NCBI GenBank assembly: GCA_019115085.1
Contig: DXEF01000034.1
Span: forward strand, 31,977 to 95,976
DNA: 64,000 nt
Reading direction: 5' to 3'
Source of the DNA: Candidatus Agathobaculum pullicola
Lineage (GTDB): Bacteria > Bacillota > Clostridia > Oscillospirales > Butyricicoccaceae
Below, piece after piece: positions 35,119 through 44,225 of the stretch (within the stretch, counting starts at the first letter, position 1; each line of letters opens with the position of its first letter). Under the pieces are notes generated by a model that saw only the letters and a program-made list of their open reading frames with translations, was not told the DNA's origin and searched no databases. A program made the position numbers and the translations under genes.

Positions 35119-36036
35119 TTATTCGGCGGCCGCCTGCACGCCCGCCATGTCCTGCACGGACTTGCAGGTCAGCTCTTTGCTGATTTTGCCCGCAAAGCCG
35201 GTCAGCGTCTTGCCCGGGCCGACCTCGCACGCAGTGGTCAGACCCGCTGCCATGCCGTTCTCCACCAGCTGCGTCCAGCGCACGGGGGAGATCATGTGCT
35301 GCTCGAGATGTGCGGGAAGGTCGGAGCAGTCCAGCACCTGACCGTCCAGATTGGAATAAATGTCCATCTTCGGAGCGGCAAAGGTGAAATCCGAAACATA
35401 AGCGCGCAGTTCCGCTGCGGCCTTTGCCATCAGCGGGGTGTGGAACGCGCCCGATACCGCCAGCGGTACCGCACGACGTGCGCCTGCGGCCTTGCAGTTC
35501 TCGACCGCCTCCGCGAGCGCGGCCTTTTCGCCCGCGATGACCAGCTGACCGGGGCAGTTATAGTTGACCGGACGCACGATGCCGCTGGTTACAGCCGCAC
35601 ATGCGGCTTCAATTTTCTCGTTGTCCAAACCGAGGATGGCAGCCATGCCGCCGTCGATGGAGTCCGCAGCCTGCTGCATCAGCTTGCCGCGCATCGAGAC
35701 AATCTTAACGCCGTCCGCCAGCGTTACCACGCCCGCCGCGGCAAGCGCGGTATACTCGCCCAGCGAGAAGCCCGCCGCCGCCTTAAACGTCACGCCGGCC
35801 TCGGTGAGCGCCGCCAGCGCCGCCATCGAGTGCGTGAAAATCGCAATCTGGCTGTTCTCGGTGCGCGAGAGGGTCTCCTTGTCGCTGTCAAAGCAGAGCT
35901 TTGCCACATCCAGCCCCGCGCCCTCGCTTGATTCCTCAAAAACCAGCTTGGCCGCCTGTGAGTTTTCATACAAATCCTTGCCCATGCCGGGTGCCTGCGC
36001 GCCCTGACCGGGGAAAAATGCAAAACCGTATTCCAT
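35119..36036 (-). CDS. fabD: malonyl-CoA:ACP transacylase
   Basis: The enzyme loads malonyl groups onto acyl carrier protein. I choose the ATG at 36036 (MEYGFAFFPGQGAQ), after TGGAGGAACG, over a longer frame. The 305-aa protein has FPGQGAQ, the nucleophile motif GFSLGEYTALAAAG, and the active-site His in SGAFHTPLM. It is transcribed divergently from fabH and the rest of the fatty-acid operon, although in many relatives fabD lies inside it. Confidence 0.96.
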   Translation of the reverse strand: MEYGFAFFPGQGAQAPGMGKDLYENSQAAKLVFEESSEGAGLDVAKLCFDSDKETLSRTENSQIAIFTHSMAALAALTEAGVTFKAAAGFSLGEYTALAAAGVVTLADGVKIVSMRGKLMQQAADSIDGGMAAILGLDNEKIEAACAAVTSGIVRPVNYNCPGQLVIAGEKAALAEAVENCKAAGARRAVPLAVSGAFHTPLMAKAAAELRAYVSDFTFAAPKMDIYSNLDGQVLDCSDLPAHLEQHMISPVRWTQLVENGMAAGLTTACEVGPGKTLTGFAGKISKELTCKSVQDMAGVQAAAE

Positions 36037-36077
36037 GTTCCGTTCCTCCAAAAATCGCTGCCAAACCTCGGAAAAGG

Positions 36078-36106
36078 TTGACATTTTCGTGTCCTTTTAT
36101 TATAAT
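36078..36106 (+). promoter_or_regulatory. consensus promoter for the fabH operon
   Basis: TTGACA (36078-36083), a 17-base spacer and TATAAT (36101-36106), a perfect sigma-A promoter. Its -10 box overlaps that of the divergent fabD promoter. Confidence 0.85.
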
Positions 36107-36127
36107 AGTCAAGGATTACTTTGTCAA
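36099..36127 (-). promoter_or_regulatory. consensus promoter for fabD
   Basis: On the minus strand TTGACA (36127-36122), a 17-base spacer and TATAAT (36104-36099), also a perfect match. It interleaves with the fabH promoter, so only one polymerase could bind at a time. Confidence 0.85.
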
Positions 36128-36132
36128 TCAAA
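36120..36132. promoter_or_regulatory. possible FabT-like operator
   Basis: Minus-strand TTTGATTGACAAA differs at two of 13 positions from the FabT-type site TTTGATTATCAAA. It covers the fabD -35 box and the start of the fabH transcript. An AATAGT/ACTATT inverted pair flanks it more widely. No regulator gene is nearby. Confidence 0.35.
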
Positions 36133-36183
36133 CTATTGTCGCTTTTCCACGCTTTGGGAGAGCGATTTGAACTTTTGGGGAGC

Positions 36184-37173
36184 GTGGAAATCATCAACAG
36201 CCAACTCATCGGCACGGGTTCGTGCATTCCGGATTTTGTACTCACCAACGCGATGCTCGAAACGATGGTGGACACCAGCGACGAATGGATCGTCAAACGC
36301 ACGGGTGTCAAAGAGCGGCGCATTGCGAAAAATACCCACACATGGGAGCTTGCCCTCGGCGCGGCGCAGAACGCGCTGGCGGACGCGGGCCTTGCGGCGG
36401 AAGAGCTGGACCTGATTCTGGTCAGCACCTGCACGCCGGATACCAACACCCCGAATACAGCAAGCATCCTGCAGGATAAGTTGGGCGCGCGGCAGGTGGG
36501 CGCAATCGATATCAATAACGCCTGCGCGGGCTTTGTTTCCGCAACCGACATTGCGGACAGCTTCATCAAGGCGGGCAAGGCAAAGACCGTGCTGGTCGTT
36601 TCGGCAGAGACGCTGCACCGCATCACGGACTACACCGACCGTTCGACCTGTATCCTGTTCGGTGACGGCGCGGCAGCGGCAGTTTACCGCGCAACCGAGG
36701 AGCAGGACATCGGCATTCAGTCCACTTTTATCGCCGCGGACGGCTCGGGTGCGGAGTATTTGTACATGGAGGCGCTGCCGGTTGAGGACCCGTTTGCAGC
36801 TGAGCGCCCGGTTGACCCCAAGGCGCGTTTCCTCAAGATGCAGGGCGCGGCGGTCGTGCGCTTTACCGCCCATGCCGTGCCGCTGGCAATCGACACGGCC
36901 TTGCAGCGCGCGGGCGTGTCCGCGGAGGAGATCGACTGGGTCGTGCCGCATCAGGCCAACCTGCGCATCCTCGACGTGATTGCCAAGCGCTATCATCTGC
37001 CCAAGGAGAAGGTCTATGTCAACATGGACCGCTTCGGCAACACTTCATCCGCTTCCGTGCCGATTTGTCTGGACGAAATGCGGAAAAACGGTCTGCTGCA
37101 GGCAGGGCAGACCATTGTGTGCACCGGGTTTGGCGGCGGTCTGACCTACGGCGCATTTGTGTTGAAACTGTAA
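36184..37173 (+). CDS. fabH: beta-ketoacyl-ACP synthase III
   Basis: The enzyme starts fatty-acid synthesis by condensing acetyl-CoA with malonyl-ACP. The start is uncertain: GTG at 36184 (EIINSQLIGTGSCIP) best fits family length, while TTG at 36175 or 36121 would be longer, and none has a strong ribosome site. The 329-aa protein has the catalytic Cys in NNACAGFVSATD, His in PHQANLRILD, and Asn in DRFGNTSSASVP. It is the first gene of the fatty-acid operon. Confidence 0.93.
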   Translation: MEIINSQLIGTGSCIPDFVLTNAMLETMVDTSDEWIVKRTGVKERRIAKNTHTWELALGAAQNALADAGLAAEELDLILVSTCTPDTNTPNTASILQDKLGARQVGAIDINNACAGFVSATDIADSFIKAGKAKTVLVVSAETLHRITDYTDRSTCILFGDGAAAAVYRATEEQDIGIQSTFIAADGSGAEYLYMEALPVEDPFAAERPVDPKARFLKMQGAAVVRFTAHAVPLAIDTALQRAGVSAEEIDWVVPHQANLRILDVIAKRYHLPKEKVYVNMDRFGNTSSASVPICLDEMRKNGLLQAGQTIVCTGFGGGLTYGAFVLKL

Positions 37174-37186
37174 AGGAGAGAGTTCA

Positions 37187-38134
37187 ATGAAAACCAAGAT
37201 TACAGAATTGCTCGGTATCGAGTATCCGGTGGTGCAGGGCGCAATGGCGTGGATTGCAGAACACCATCTTGCGGCGGCGGTATCCAAGGCCGGCGGACTT
37301 GGCATCATTGCCGGCGGCGCGGCTCCGGTTGATTACATCCGCGACGAAATCCGCAAGGCGCGTGCGATCACGGATAAGCCGCTGGGCCTGAACATCATGC
37401 TGCTCTCTCCCAATGCGGATGACCTCGCGCAGCTCGCCATCGATGAGAAAATCGAGGTGCTGACCACGGGCGCGGGCAATCCGGGCAAATATATGGAAAA
37501 CTGGAAAAATGCCGGGATCAAGGTGATGCCGGTTGTCGCGTCGGTGGCGCTGGCCAAGCGCATGGAGCGCGCGGGCGCGGACGCCGTTATCGCGGAAGGC
37601 ATGGAGGGCGGCGGTCACATCGGTGAGCTGACCACCATGCCGCTAGTTCCGCAGGTGGTTGACGCGCTGAGTATCCCGGTCGTTGCGGCCGGCGGCATCG
37701 CGGACGGCCGCGGCATGGCGGCGGCGTTCATGCTGGGCGCCGAGGGCGTGCAGTGCGGCACGGTGTTCCTTGCCTCCGACGAGTGCTATATTTCGGAGAA
37801 GTATAAGGAGCTGGTCCTCAAGGCGACCGATATCTCGACCGTTGTCACCGGCCGTCCGTCCGGCCATCCGGTGCGCTCGCTCAAGACCCCGATGGCGCGC
37901 AAGTGCCTCGAACTGGAGAAGATTGGCACCGATCAGTCGCTCGAGGAGTTAGAAGCCGCGACCGCGGGTTCGCTGCGCAAGGCGGTGCAGGACGGCAACT
38001 ACGAGGAAGGCACCTTCATGTCCGGCCAGATTGCGGGCATGCTCAAGCAGCTGCGCCCGTGCGCGGATATCATCCGCGGCATGACCGAACAGGCAGAAGA
38101 ATTGGTCAAGAACGCTTACAAGCGCTTTGAATAA
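37187..38134 (+). CDS. fabK: enoyl-ACP reductase II (FMN-dependent)
   Basis: The enzyme performs the last reduction of each elongation round and is unrelated to triclosan-sensitive FabI. The 315-aa protein begins KITELLGIEYPVVQGAMAWI, with AVSKAGGLGIIAGG, GMEGGGHIG and the FMN-binding GGIADGRGMAAAFMLGAEGV followed by QCGT. AAAGGAGAG precedes the ATG. Its place between fabH and fabG, rather than beside other nitronate-monooxygenase-like genes, confirms the FabK role. Confidence 0.95.
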   Translation: MKTKITELLGIEYPVVQGAMAWIAEHHLAAAVSKAGGLGIIAGGAAPVDYIRDEIRKARAITDKPLGLNIMLLSPNADDLAQLAIDEKIEVLTTGAGNPGKYMENWKNAGIKVMPVVASVALAKRMERAGADAVIAEGMEGGGHIGELTTMPLVPQVVDALSIPVVAAGGIADGRGMAAAFMLGAEGVQCGTVFLASDECYISEKYKELVLKATDISTVVTGRPSGHPVRSLKTPMARKCLELEKIGTDQSLEELEAATAGSLRKAVQDGNYEEGTFMSGQIAGMLKQLRPCADIIRGMTEQAEELVKNAYKRFE

Positions 38135-38144
38135 GGAGAACGAC

Positions 38145-38873
38145 ATGGGAGTTGCAATCGTTACCGGCGGCTCGCGCGGCATTGGCGCGGCCATTTCGGA
38201 AAAGCTGGCCGCGGAGGGACATGATGTTGTCATCAACTGCGCGTCCTCGGTCGAAAAGGCCGAGAAGGTCGCGGAAAAATGCCGTGCACACGGCGTAAAA
38301 GCGGTCGTCAAGCAGTGGGATGTTGCCGATTATGACGCCTGCGCGGCGGCGCTCAAGGAAATCAAGGAAGAGATGGGCGTACCTTATATTCTGGTCAACA
38401 ACGCGGGCATCACGCGCGACGGCCTGATGGTCCGTATGAAGGAGGACCAGTTCGACGCGGTCATCCGCACCAATCTCAAGGGCGCGTTCAACATGCTCAG
38501 CCAGTGCGGCGCGATGATGATGCGCGCCAAGCAGGGCCGTATCATCAATATCGCTTCGGTTGCCGGTATCGCGGGCAATCCGGGCCAGATTAACTATTCC
38601 GCTGCCAAGGCGGGCCTTATCGGCATGACCAAGACCGCCAGCAAGGAGCTTGGCGCGCGCGGCATCACTGTCAACGCGGTCGCGCCCGGCTTTATTGACA
38701 CGGATATGACGCAGGTGCTGCCGGACGCCGTTAAGGAAGGCGCTGTCAAGCAGATTTCGCTCGGCCGCTTCGGCAAGCCCGAGGAAATTGCGGGCGTGGT
38801 TGCGTTTCTGGCGTCGGACGCGGCAAGCTATGTCACCGGTCAGGTCATTGTGGCCGACGGCGGCATGATTTGA
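38145..38873 (+). CDS. fabG: 3-oxoacyl-ACP reductase
   Basis: The short-chain dehydrogenase reduces beta-ketoacyl-ACP with NADPH. The start at 38145 (MGVAIVTGGSRGIG) follows AAGGAGA. The 242-aa protein has the cofactor motif GGSRGIGAA, NNAGITRDGLM, catalytic Ser in IINIASVAGI and YSAAKAGLIGMTK. The C-terminal FLASDAASYVTGQVIVADGG is typical of FabG. Confidence 0.96.
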   Translation: MGVAIVTGGSRGIGAAISEKLAAEGHDVVINCASSVEKAEKVAEKCRAHGVKAVVKQWDVADYDACAAALKEIKEEMGVPYILVNNAGITRDGLMVRMKEDQFDAVIRTNLKGAFNMLSQCGAMMMRAKQGRIINIASVAGIAGNPGQINYSAAKAGLIGMTKTASKELGARGITVNAVAPGFIDTDMTQVLPDAVKEGAVKQISLGRFGKPEEIAGVVAFLASDAASYVTGQVIVADGGMI

Positions 38874-38930
38874 ATGAGTTTCGCGGCAGGCGTTGGTCAC
38901 AGGGAGTATAAGGGAAAAGGAGATGCTTTA

Positions 38931-40160
38931 ATGGAACGAGTAGTCATCACCGGTATGGGCGCAATTACGCCGATTGGCAGTGACGTGGAGACATTTTGGG
39001 CATCGCTCAAGGCCGGTAAGTGCGGCGTTGGGCCGATTACCAAGTTTGATGTATCGGATTTTAAGGTAAAGCTGGCCGCCGAGGTCAAGGATTTTGATGT
39101 GACCCAGTATGTGGACAAACGCGAGGCGCGCCGCATGGATGTCAACTGCCACTTCGCGCTGGCCGCAGCCCAACAGGCGGTCGATCAGGCGGGACTGACG
39201 GAGGGCAATTTTGATCCCTACCGCACGGGCGTCATTTATGGATCGGGCGTGGGCGGCTTGCAGATTGCCGAGCAGGAGATTCCCAAGCTCAACGAGAAAG
39301 GCCCGGGCCGCGTGTCCCCGCTGTGTATTCCCGAGATGATCGCCAACATGGCGGCGGCGTATATTTCGATGCGCTTTGGCTTTAAGGGCGAGAATTTCTG
39401 CCCGGTTTCCGCTTGCGCAACCGGCAACCACGCAATCGGCGAGGCGATGCGTACCATCCGTCACGGCTATCAGGACGTGGTACTCTGCGGCGGTACTGAA
39501 AACGGCATCATCCCGATCTCGATGGCGGGCTTCCAGAATATGAAGGCAGTACACACGGGCGATGACCCGACCTGTGCATCCATCCCGTTTGACGCACGCC
39601 GTTCGGGCTTTGTGATGGGTGAGGGCGCGGGGTGCCTCGTGCTCGAGAGCCTGTCCCATGCCAAGGCGCGCGGCGCCACCATTTTGGCAGAGGTTGCGGG
39701 CTACGGTGCGTCGGGCGACGCTTACCATATCACCAGCCCTTCGCCGGACGGTGAAGCGGCCGCGCATGCTATGCTGGGCGCGATTACGGACGCGGGTCTG
39801 ACCCCGGCGGACGTGGATTATATCAATGCGCACGGCACTTCGACCCCGCTCAATGAAAAGTATGAAACCATCGCCATTAAAAAGGCGTTCGGCGACGAGG
39901 CGTACAAGGTCAAGGTTTCCTCGACCAAGTCGATGACCGGTCACCTGCTGGGTGGCGCCGCGGCGGTGGAGGCAATCGCCTGTGTCATGGCGATTCGTGA
40001 AGGCATCATTCCGCCGACCATCGGCTATCAGGAGGCCGATCCCGAATGTGATCTGGATATCACGCCCAACAAGGCGGTGGATATGCCAGTGAATGTGGCG
40101 ATTTCCAACTCGCTGGGCTTTGGCGGACATAATGCCTGCATCCTGATTAAGAAGGTGTAA
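38931..40160 (+). CDS. fabF: beta-ketoacyl-ACP synthase II
   Basis: This is the elongating condensing enzyme. The start at 38931 (MERVVITGMGAITPIG) follows AAAAGGAGA. The 409-aa protein has the Cys-His-His triad: VSACATGNHAIGEA (Cys about residue 163), NAHGTSTPLNEKYE and TKSMTGHLLGGAAAVEA. It ends with VAISNSLGFGGHNACILIKK. Four bases separate it from accB. Confidence 0.97.
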   Translation: MERVVITGMGAITPIGSDVETFWASLKAGKCGVGPITKFDVSDFKVKLAAEVKDFDVTQYVDKREARRMDVNCHFALAAAQQAVDQAGLTEGNFDPYRTGVIYGSGVGGLQIAEQEIPKLNEKGPGRVSPLCIPEMIANMAAAYISMRFGFKGENFCPVSACATGNHAIGEAMRTIRHGYQDVVLCGGTENGIIPISMAGFQNMKAVHTGDDPTCASIPFDARRSGFVMGEGAGCLVLESLSHAKARGATILAEVAGYGASGDAYHITSPSPDGEAAAHAMLGAITDAGLTPADVDYINAHGTSTPLNEKYETIAIKKAFGDEAYKVKVSSTKSMTGHLLGGAAAVEAIACVMAIREGIIPPTIGYQEADPECDLDITPNKAVDMPVNVAISNSLGFGGHNACILIKKV

Positions 40161-40163
40161 GAT

Positions 40164-40637
40164 ATGGATATCAAAGAACTCAAAGACGTTGCCGTCGAGC
40201 TGATGGACGCGCTCAAGACCAGAGGCTTGGGCGAGGTTGAGCTGGAGATGGACGACGTAAAAATTAAAATCAAATCCGCGCCGCCGGCGCCGGTGGTTCC
40301 GGTCGCGGCCGCGCCGGTTGCCGCTGCACCCGCTGCTGCCTCTGCCCCTGCCGCTGCCGGGGAGACTGCGCCTGCTGCGGGAGCAGCCGAGGAGCTTCCC
40401 GCGGGCACACCGGTGAAAAGCCCGCTGGTGGGTACGTTCTATTCCTCGCCCGCACCGGATGCACCGCCGTTCGTGCTGGTCGGCCAGAAGGTCAAGGAAG
40501 GCGATACGCTGTTCATCATCGAGGCGATGAAGACCATGAACGAGATCAAAGCGCCGTGCAATGGCACGGTCGTGCGAATTCTGGCGCAGCCGGGCGACAT
40601 GGTTGAGTATAACCAGACGGTTGTTATCATTGAATGA
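40164..40637 (+). CDS. accB: biotin carboxyl carrier protein of acetyl-CoA carboxylase
   Basis: The 157-aa protein has an N-terminal helical region (1-35), an Ala/Pro-rich flexible linker (about 38-78) and a biotinyl domain with the modified lysine in FIIEAMKTMNEIKAP (about residue 122). It carries biotin between the carboxylase and carboxyltransferase parts encoded downstream. A stable hairpin follows its stop. Confidence 0.96.
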   Translation: MDIKELKDVAVELMDALKTRGLGEVELEMDDVKIKIKSAPPAPVVPVAAAPVAAAPAAASAPAAAGETAPAAGAAEELPAGTPVKSPLVGTFYSSPAPDAPPFVLVGQKVKEGDTLFIIEAMKTMNEIKAPCNGTVVRILAQPGDMVEYNQTVVIIE

Positions 40638-40642
40638 GGTTA

Positions 40643-40664
40643 AGGGGGCTTTTCAAAGCCCCCT
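40643..40664 (+). other. hairpin inside the fatty-acid operon
   Basis: AGGGGGCTT (40643-40651) and AAGCCCCCT (40656-40664) form a 9-bp stem between accB and fabZ. No clear T-run follows (GTCTTG), so it may be a partial terminator or an RNA processing site that sets relative expression. Confidence 0.55.
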
Positions 40665-40732
40665 GTCTTGAATAAAAAAGCATTAGATTTGATAAAATCG
40701 CTTGCGCTGGATGAGAAAGAGGTATAAGATAT

Positions 40733-41158
40733 ATGCTGAATAAAGAACAGATCATGGAGATCCTGCCGCACCGTCCGCCTATGCTGCTGGTGGACGAAAT
40801 CCTTGAAATGGATGAGGAGCACGCGGTCGGTACGCTGCATCTGACAGGCGATGAGTTTTTCTTCCAGGGACACTTCCCGGGCAACCCCATCATGCCTGCG
40901 GTGTTCCGGCTGGAGGCGCTGGCGCAGGTTGGCGGCGTGGCGCTGCTGTCCATTCCGGAGTTTCGCGGCAAGACCGCGGTGTATACCGGCATCGACAAGG
41001 CCAAATTCCGCGCGATGGCAAAGCCGGGCGACACGCTGCGGCTGGAGGTTAAGTTCGTCAAGCGCCGCGGACCGATGGCGGTAGCGGAGGGCGTTGCCTG
41101 GGTGGGCGACCAGAAGGCTGCCGAGGCGGAGATCAAGTGCATGGTCATCATGGACTGA
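40733..41158 (+). CDS. fabZ: 3-hydroxyacyl-ACP dehydratase
   Basis: The enzyme dehydrates beta-hydroxyacyl-ACP in each elongation round. The 141-aa hot-dog protein begins LNKEQIMEILPHRPPMLLVD and has the catalytic His in GHFPGNPIMPAV and catalytic Glu in RLEALAQVGG. AAAGAGGT precedes the ATG. It lies 95 bases after accB, beyond the internal hairpin. Confidence 0.96.
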   Translation: MLNKEQIMEILPHRPPMLLVDEILEMDEEHAVGTLHLTGDEFFFQGHFPGNPIMPAVFRLEALAQVGGVALLSIPEFRGKTAVYTGIDKAKFRAMAKPGDTLRLEVKFVKRRGPMAVAEGVAWVGDQKAAEAEIKCMVIMD

Positions 41159-41171
41159 GGCGGGGAAAGAC

Positions 41172-42518
41172 ATGTTTCAAAAGGTACTCATTGCGAACCG
41201 CGGGGAAATCGCGGTCCGCATCATTCAAGCGTGCCGCGATTTGGGTGTGATTTCGGTCGCGGTGTATTCCGAGGCCGACCGCGAAGCGCTGCACGCGCAA
41301 ATCGCGGACGAAGCGGTGTGCATCGGTCCGGCCCGCGCGGCGGACAGCTATCTGAATATGGATAATATCATCTCGGCGGCGCTTGCGTCGGGCTGTCAGG
41401 CGATTCATCCGGGCTTCGGCTTTCTGTCGGAAAACCCGGACTTTGCCGAGCGCACCACGCAGGCCGGTCTGGCCTTCATCGGGCCGACCGCCGCGACCAT
41501 TCGCCTGATGGGTGATAAATCCGAGGCAAAGCGCAATGCGATTGCGGCAGGCGTGCCGGTCGCACTCGGCACGGATGGTCCGCTGCGCGATTTTGACGAA
41601 GCGCTGTCCGAGGCGGAGCGCATCGGTTATCCGGTGATGCTCAAGGCGGCTTCCGGCGGCGGCGGCAAGGGCATCCGCGTGGCGCATGACGTGCGCGGAC
41701 TGAAGGACGCATACGACAGCGCGGCGGCGGAAGCGGTCGCGAATTTCGGCGACGGCCGCTTGTACATGGAAAAATACATCCATAACCCGCGCCATATTGA
41801 GGTGCAGATTCTGGGTGATAGCTTTGGCAATGTGGTGCATCTGTTCGAGCGTGAGTGCTCGGTGCAGCGCCGCCATCAGAAGCTGATTGAGGAAAGCCCG
41901 TCGGCTTTCGTCACGCCGGAGCTGCGCGCGAAAATGACCAAGGCGGCGGTCGATCTGGCAAAGCGCGTGGGCTACCGCAACGCGGGAACGATCGAATTTC
42001 TGGTCGACAGCGACCGTAACTTCTATTTTTGCGAGATGAATACCCGCATTCAGGTTGAGCATCCGGTTACCGAGCAGGTGACCGGCGTAGACCTCGTGTG
42101 TGAGCAGATCCGCTTGGCGGCAGGCGAGTTGCTGTCGTTTACGCAGGATGATCTGGAACTGCGCGGTCACGCGATCGAATGTCGCATCAACGCGGAGGAC
42201 CCGTCGCGCGACTTCGCGCCCTGTCCGGGCACACTGGTCTCCATGCACTTGCCGGGCGGACCGGGTGTACGCATGGATACGGCGGCCTATCAGGGCTATA
42301 AAATCCCGCCGTTCTATGATTCCATGATAGGCAAGCTGATTGTTTACGGCGCGGATCGGCAGCAGGCGATTGCCCGCATGCGCCGCGCGCTGGCGGAAAC
42401 GCTGTTTGAGGGCGTGGTGACCGGCACGGACTATCAGATGCACATTTTGCGTTCCAAAGCGTTTGAGGACGCGGAGTTTAATGTCAATTCCATTGCAAAC
42501 GGAGATTTTGAGCCATAA
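41172..42518 (+). CDS. accC: acetyl-CoA carboxylase, biotin carboxylase subunit
   Basis: This ATP-grasp enzyme carboxylates biotin on AccB. The start at 41172 (MFQKVLIANRGEIAVRI) is the family N-terminus. The 448-aa protein has IHPGFGFLSEN, the glycine loop KAASGGGGKGIR, ERECSVQRRHQKLIEE and EMNTRIQVEHPVTE. Thirteen bases separate it from fabZ. Confidence 0.97.
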   Translation: MFQKVLIANRGEIAVRIIQACRDLGVISVAVYSEADREALHAQIADEAVCIGPARAADSYLNMDNIISAALASGCQAIHPGFGFLSENPDFAERTTQAGLAFIGPTAATIRLMGDKSEAKRNAIAAGVPVALGTDGPLRDFDEALSEAERIGYPVMLKAASGGGGKGIRVAHDVRGLKDAYDSAAAEAVANFGDGRLYMEKYIHNPRHIEVQILGDSFGNVVHLFERECSVQRRHQKLIEESPSAFVTPELRAKMTKAAVDLAKRVGYRNAGTIEFLVDSDRNFYFCEMNTRIQVEHPVTEQVTGVDLVCEQIRLAAGELLSFTQDDLELRGHAIECRINAEDPSRDFAPCPGTLVSMHLPGGPGVRMDTAAYQGYKIPPFYDSMIGKLIVYGADRQQAIARMRRALAETLFEGVVTGTDYQMHILRSKAFEDAEFNVNSIANGDFEP

Positions 42519-42536
42519 AAGAGGGGAGGGAGCGCC

Positions 42537-43412
42537 ATGCTGCTCGATTTATTCCAGAAAACGCGGGAAACCTCAATGGAGATGAAGCCGCAGGAGGAAA
42601 CGGGCGTCAAAGTGGTCAAATGCAAAGGCTGTGGCGCGGAGCTGAAAGCCTATGCCTATGGTAAAAACCTGTATGTGTGCCCGCATTGCGGCCGATACGG
42701 GCGGCTGCTCGCGCGCACACGCATCCGTCAGATCGCGGATAAGGACAGCTTTACGGAGTTGTATGCCGATCTGGCGCCTGCCGACCCGATTGATTTTCCG
42801 GGTTACGCGGACAAGGCGGCGCAGTTGGCCGAGAAGGTCGGTATGCCGGACGCAGTCAAGACCGGCGTGTGCCGCATTGGCGGAGTAGAAACCTGCATCG
42901 GCGTGATGGACAGCCACTTTATGATGGCATCCATGGGCTCGGTGGTAGGCGAAAAGCTGACTCGTCTGTTTGAATACGCAACGGAAAAAGGTCTGCCCGT
43001 GGTGCTGTTCACCTGTTCGGGCGGCGCACGCATGCAGGAGGGCATGTTCTCCCTGCTGCAAATGGCCAAGGTTTCGGCGGCGGCGCGTCGGCACTCGGAT
43101 GCAGGGCTGCTGTATATCACGGTGCTGACCGACCCGACCACCGGCGGTGTGACCGCGTCGTTTGCCATGCTGGGCGATATCATCCTCGCGGAGCCGCGCA
43201 CGACCATCGGTTTTGCCGGACGGCGTGTCATCGAAGGCACGATCGGCGAAACGCTGCCCGATGATTTTCAATCGTCCGAGTTCTTGCTTTCGCACGGCTT
43301 CTGTGATAAAATAATTCCGCGTAACAAGCTCAAGGGCACGCTGGAGACGCTTCTCAAGATCCATCGGCGGCCCAAACCCAAGAAACGGCAGGTGTGGCAT
43401 TATGGCGAATAG
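42537..43412 (+). CDS. accD: acetyl-CoA carboxylase carboxyltransferase beta subunit
   Basis: With AccA this forms the carboxyltransferase that makes malonyl-CoA. The 291-aa protein has an N-terminal zinc ribbon (VKCKGCGAELKAY and VCPHCGRYG) and a crotonase-like core with FTCSGGARMQEGMFSLLQMA and DPTTGGVTASFAMLGDI. GAGGGGAGGGAG precedes the ATG. The end overlaps accA by 11 bases, fitting equal synthesis of the two subunits. Confidence 0.96.
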   Translation: MLLDLFQKTRETSMEMKPQEETGVKVVKCKGCGAELKAYAYGKNLYVCPHCGRYGRLLARTRIRQIADKDSFTELYADLAPADPIDFPGYADKAAQLAEKVGMPDAVKTGVCRIGGVETCIGVMDSHFMMASMGSVVGEKLTRLFEYATEKGLPVVLFTCSGGARMQEGMFSLLQMAKVSAAARRHSDAGLLYITVLTDPTTGGVTASFAMLGDIILAEPRTTIGFAGRRVIEGTIGETLPDDFQSSEFLLSHGFCDKIIPRNKLKGTLETLLKIHRRPKPKKRQVWHYGE

Positions 43413-44220
43413 ACCTGCAAGTGAAAAAATGCGCATCATCCATGACCCCAAGCGTCCGCAGATCGAGGATTATATTGGTGAGCTGTTCACCGACTTTGTC
43501 GAGCTGCACGGTGACCGGTATTTTGCTGAGGATCACGCAATCTGTGCGGGTGTGGCGATGTTTAACGGTATGCCGGTGACGGTCATCGGCCACCGCAAGG
43601 GCAAGACGACCGAAGAAAAGATGGCCGCGAACTTCGGTATGGCCAATCCGGAGGGCTATCGCAAGGCACTGCGGCTTGCGCATCAGGCGGAAAAATTCCA
43701 TCGTCCCGTGATTTGTCTGGTCGATACGACCGGTGCATTCCCGGGCGTGGGCGCGGAGGAGCGCGGACAGGGCGAGGCAATTGCCCGCTGCCTGTATGAG
43801 TTCATCGAACTGCGCACGCCGGTGATTTCTGTTGTAACGGGCGAAGGCGGCTCGGGCGGCGCGCTGGCGCTGGCTGTGGCCGACCGTGTGCTGATGCTGG
43901 AAAATGCACTGTATTCGGTCATTTCGCCGCGCGGCTGTGCTTCCATCCTGTGGAAGGACCCCACCCGCGAGGCTGAGGCTGCGGATACCCTGCGCATCAC
44001 GGCACAGGATTTGTATGATTTCGGTATGATTGAAGGTATCGTGCCCGAGGGTCAGACGAACGCACAGCTGATCCGCAATGTGGGCCGCGCGCTGCGCGAC
44101 CAGCTTGCAGAGCTTGCAGCCGAGCCGGATATGGATACGATGCTGCAAAAACGGTATGAAAAGTTCCGCAAAATCGGGATTTTCAGACAAATAAATCAAG
44201 ATATAAATGAAGGAGTGTAA
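43402..44220 (+). CDS. accA: acetyl-CoA carboxylase carboxyltransferase alpha subunit
   Basis: The 272-aa subunit pairs with AccD. Blocks include RPQIEDYIGELFTDFVELHG, the core FGMANPEGYRKALRLAHQAE, VDTTGAFPGVGAEERGQGEA and GEGGSGGALALAVADRVLML. It is somewhat shorter at the N-terminus than the 315-aa proteobacterial form, as is common in Clostridia. Translation is coupled to accD. Confidence 0.96.
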   Translation: MANRPASEKMRIIHDPKRPQIEDYIGELFTDFVELHGDRYFAEDHAICAGVAMFNGMPVTVIGHRKGKTTEEKMAANFGMANPEGYRKALRLAHQAEKFHRPVICLVDTTGAFPGVGAEERGQGEAIARCLYEFIELRTPVISVVTGEGGSGGALALAVADRVLMLENALYSVISPRGCASILWKDPTREAEAADTLRITAQDLYDFGMIEGIVPEGQTNAQLIRNVGRALRDQLAELAAEPDMDTMLQKRYEKFRKIGIFRQINQDINEGV

Positions 44221-44225
44221 TTCCC

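Noticed and set aside
34169..35341. Long + strand frame opposite the sigma and repeat-protein genes
   Set aside because: It is the mirror of GC-rich genes on the minus strand; it has no start signal and low-complexity composition.
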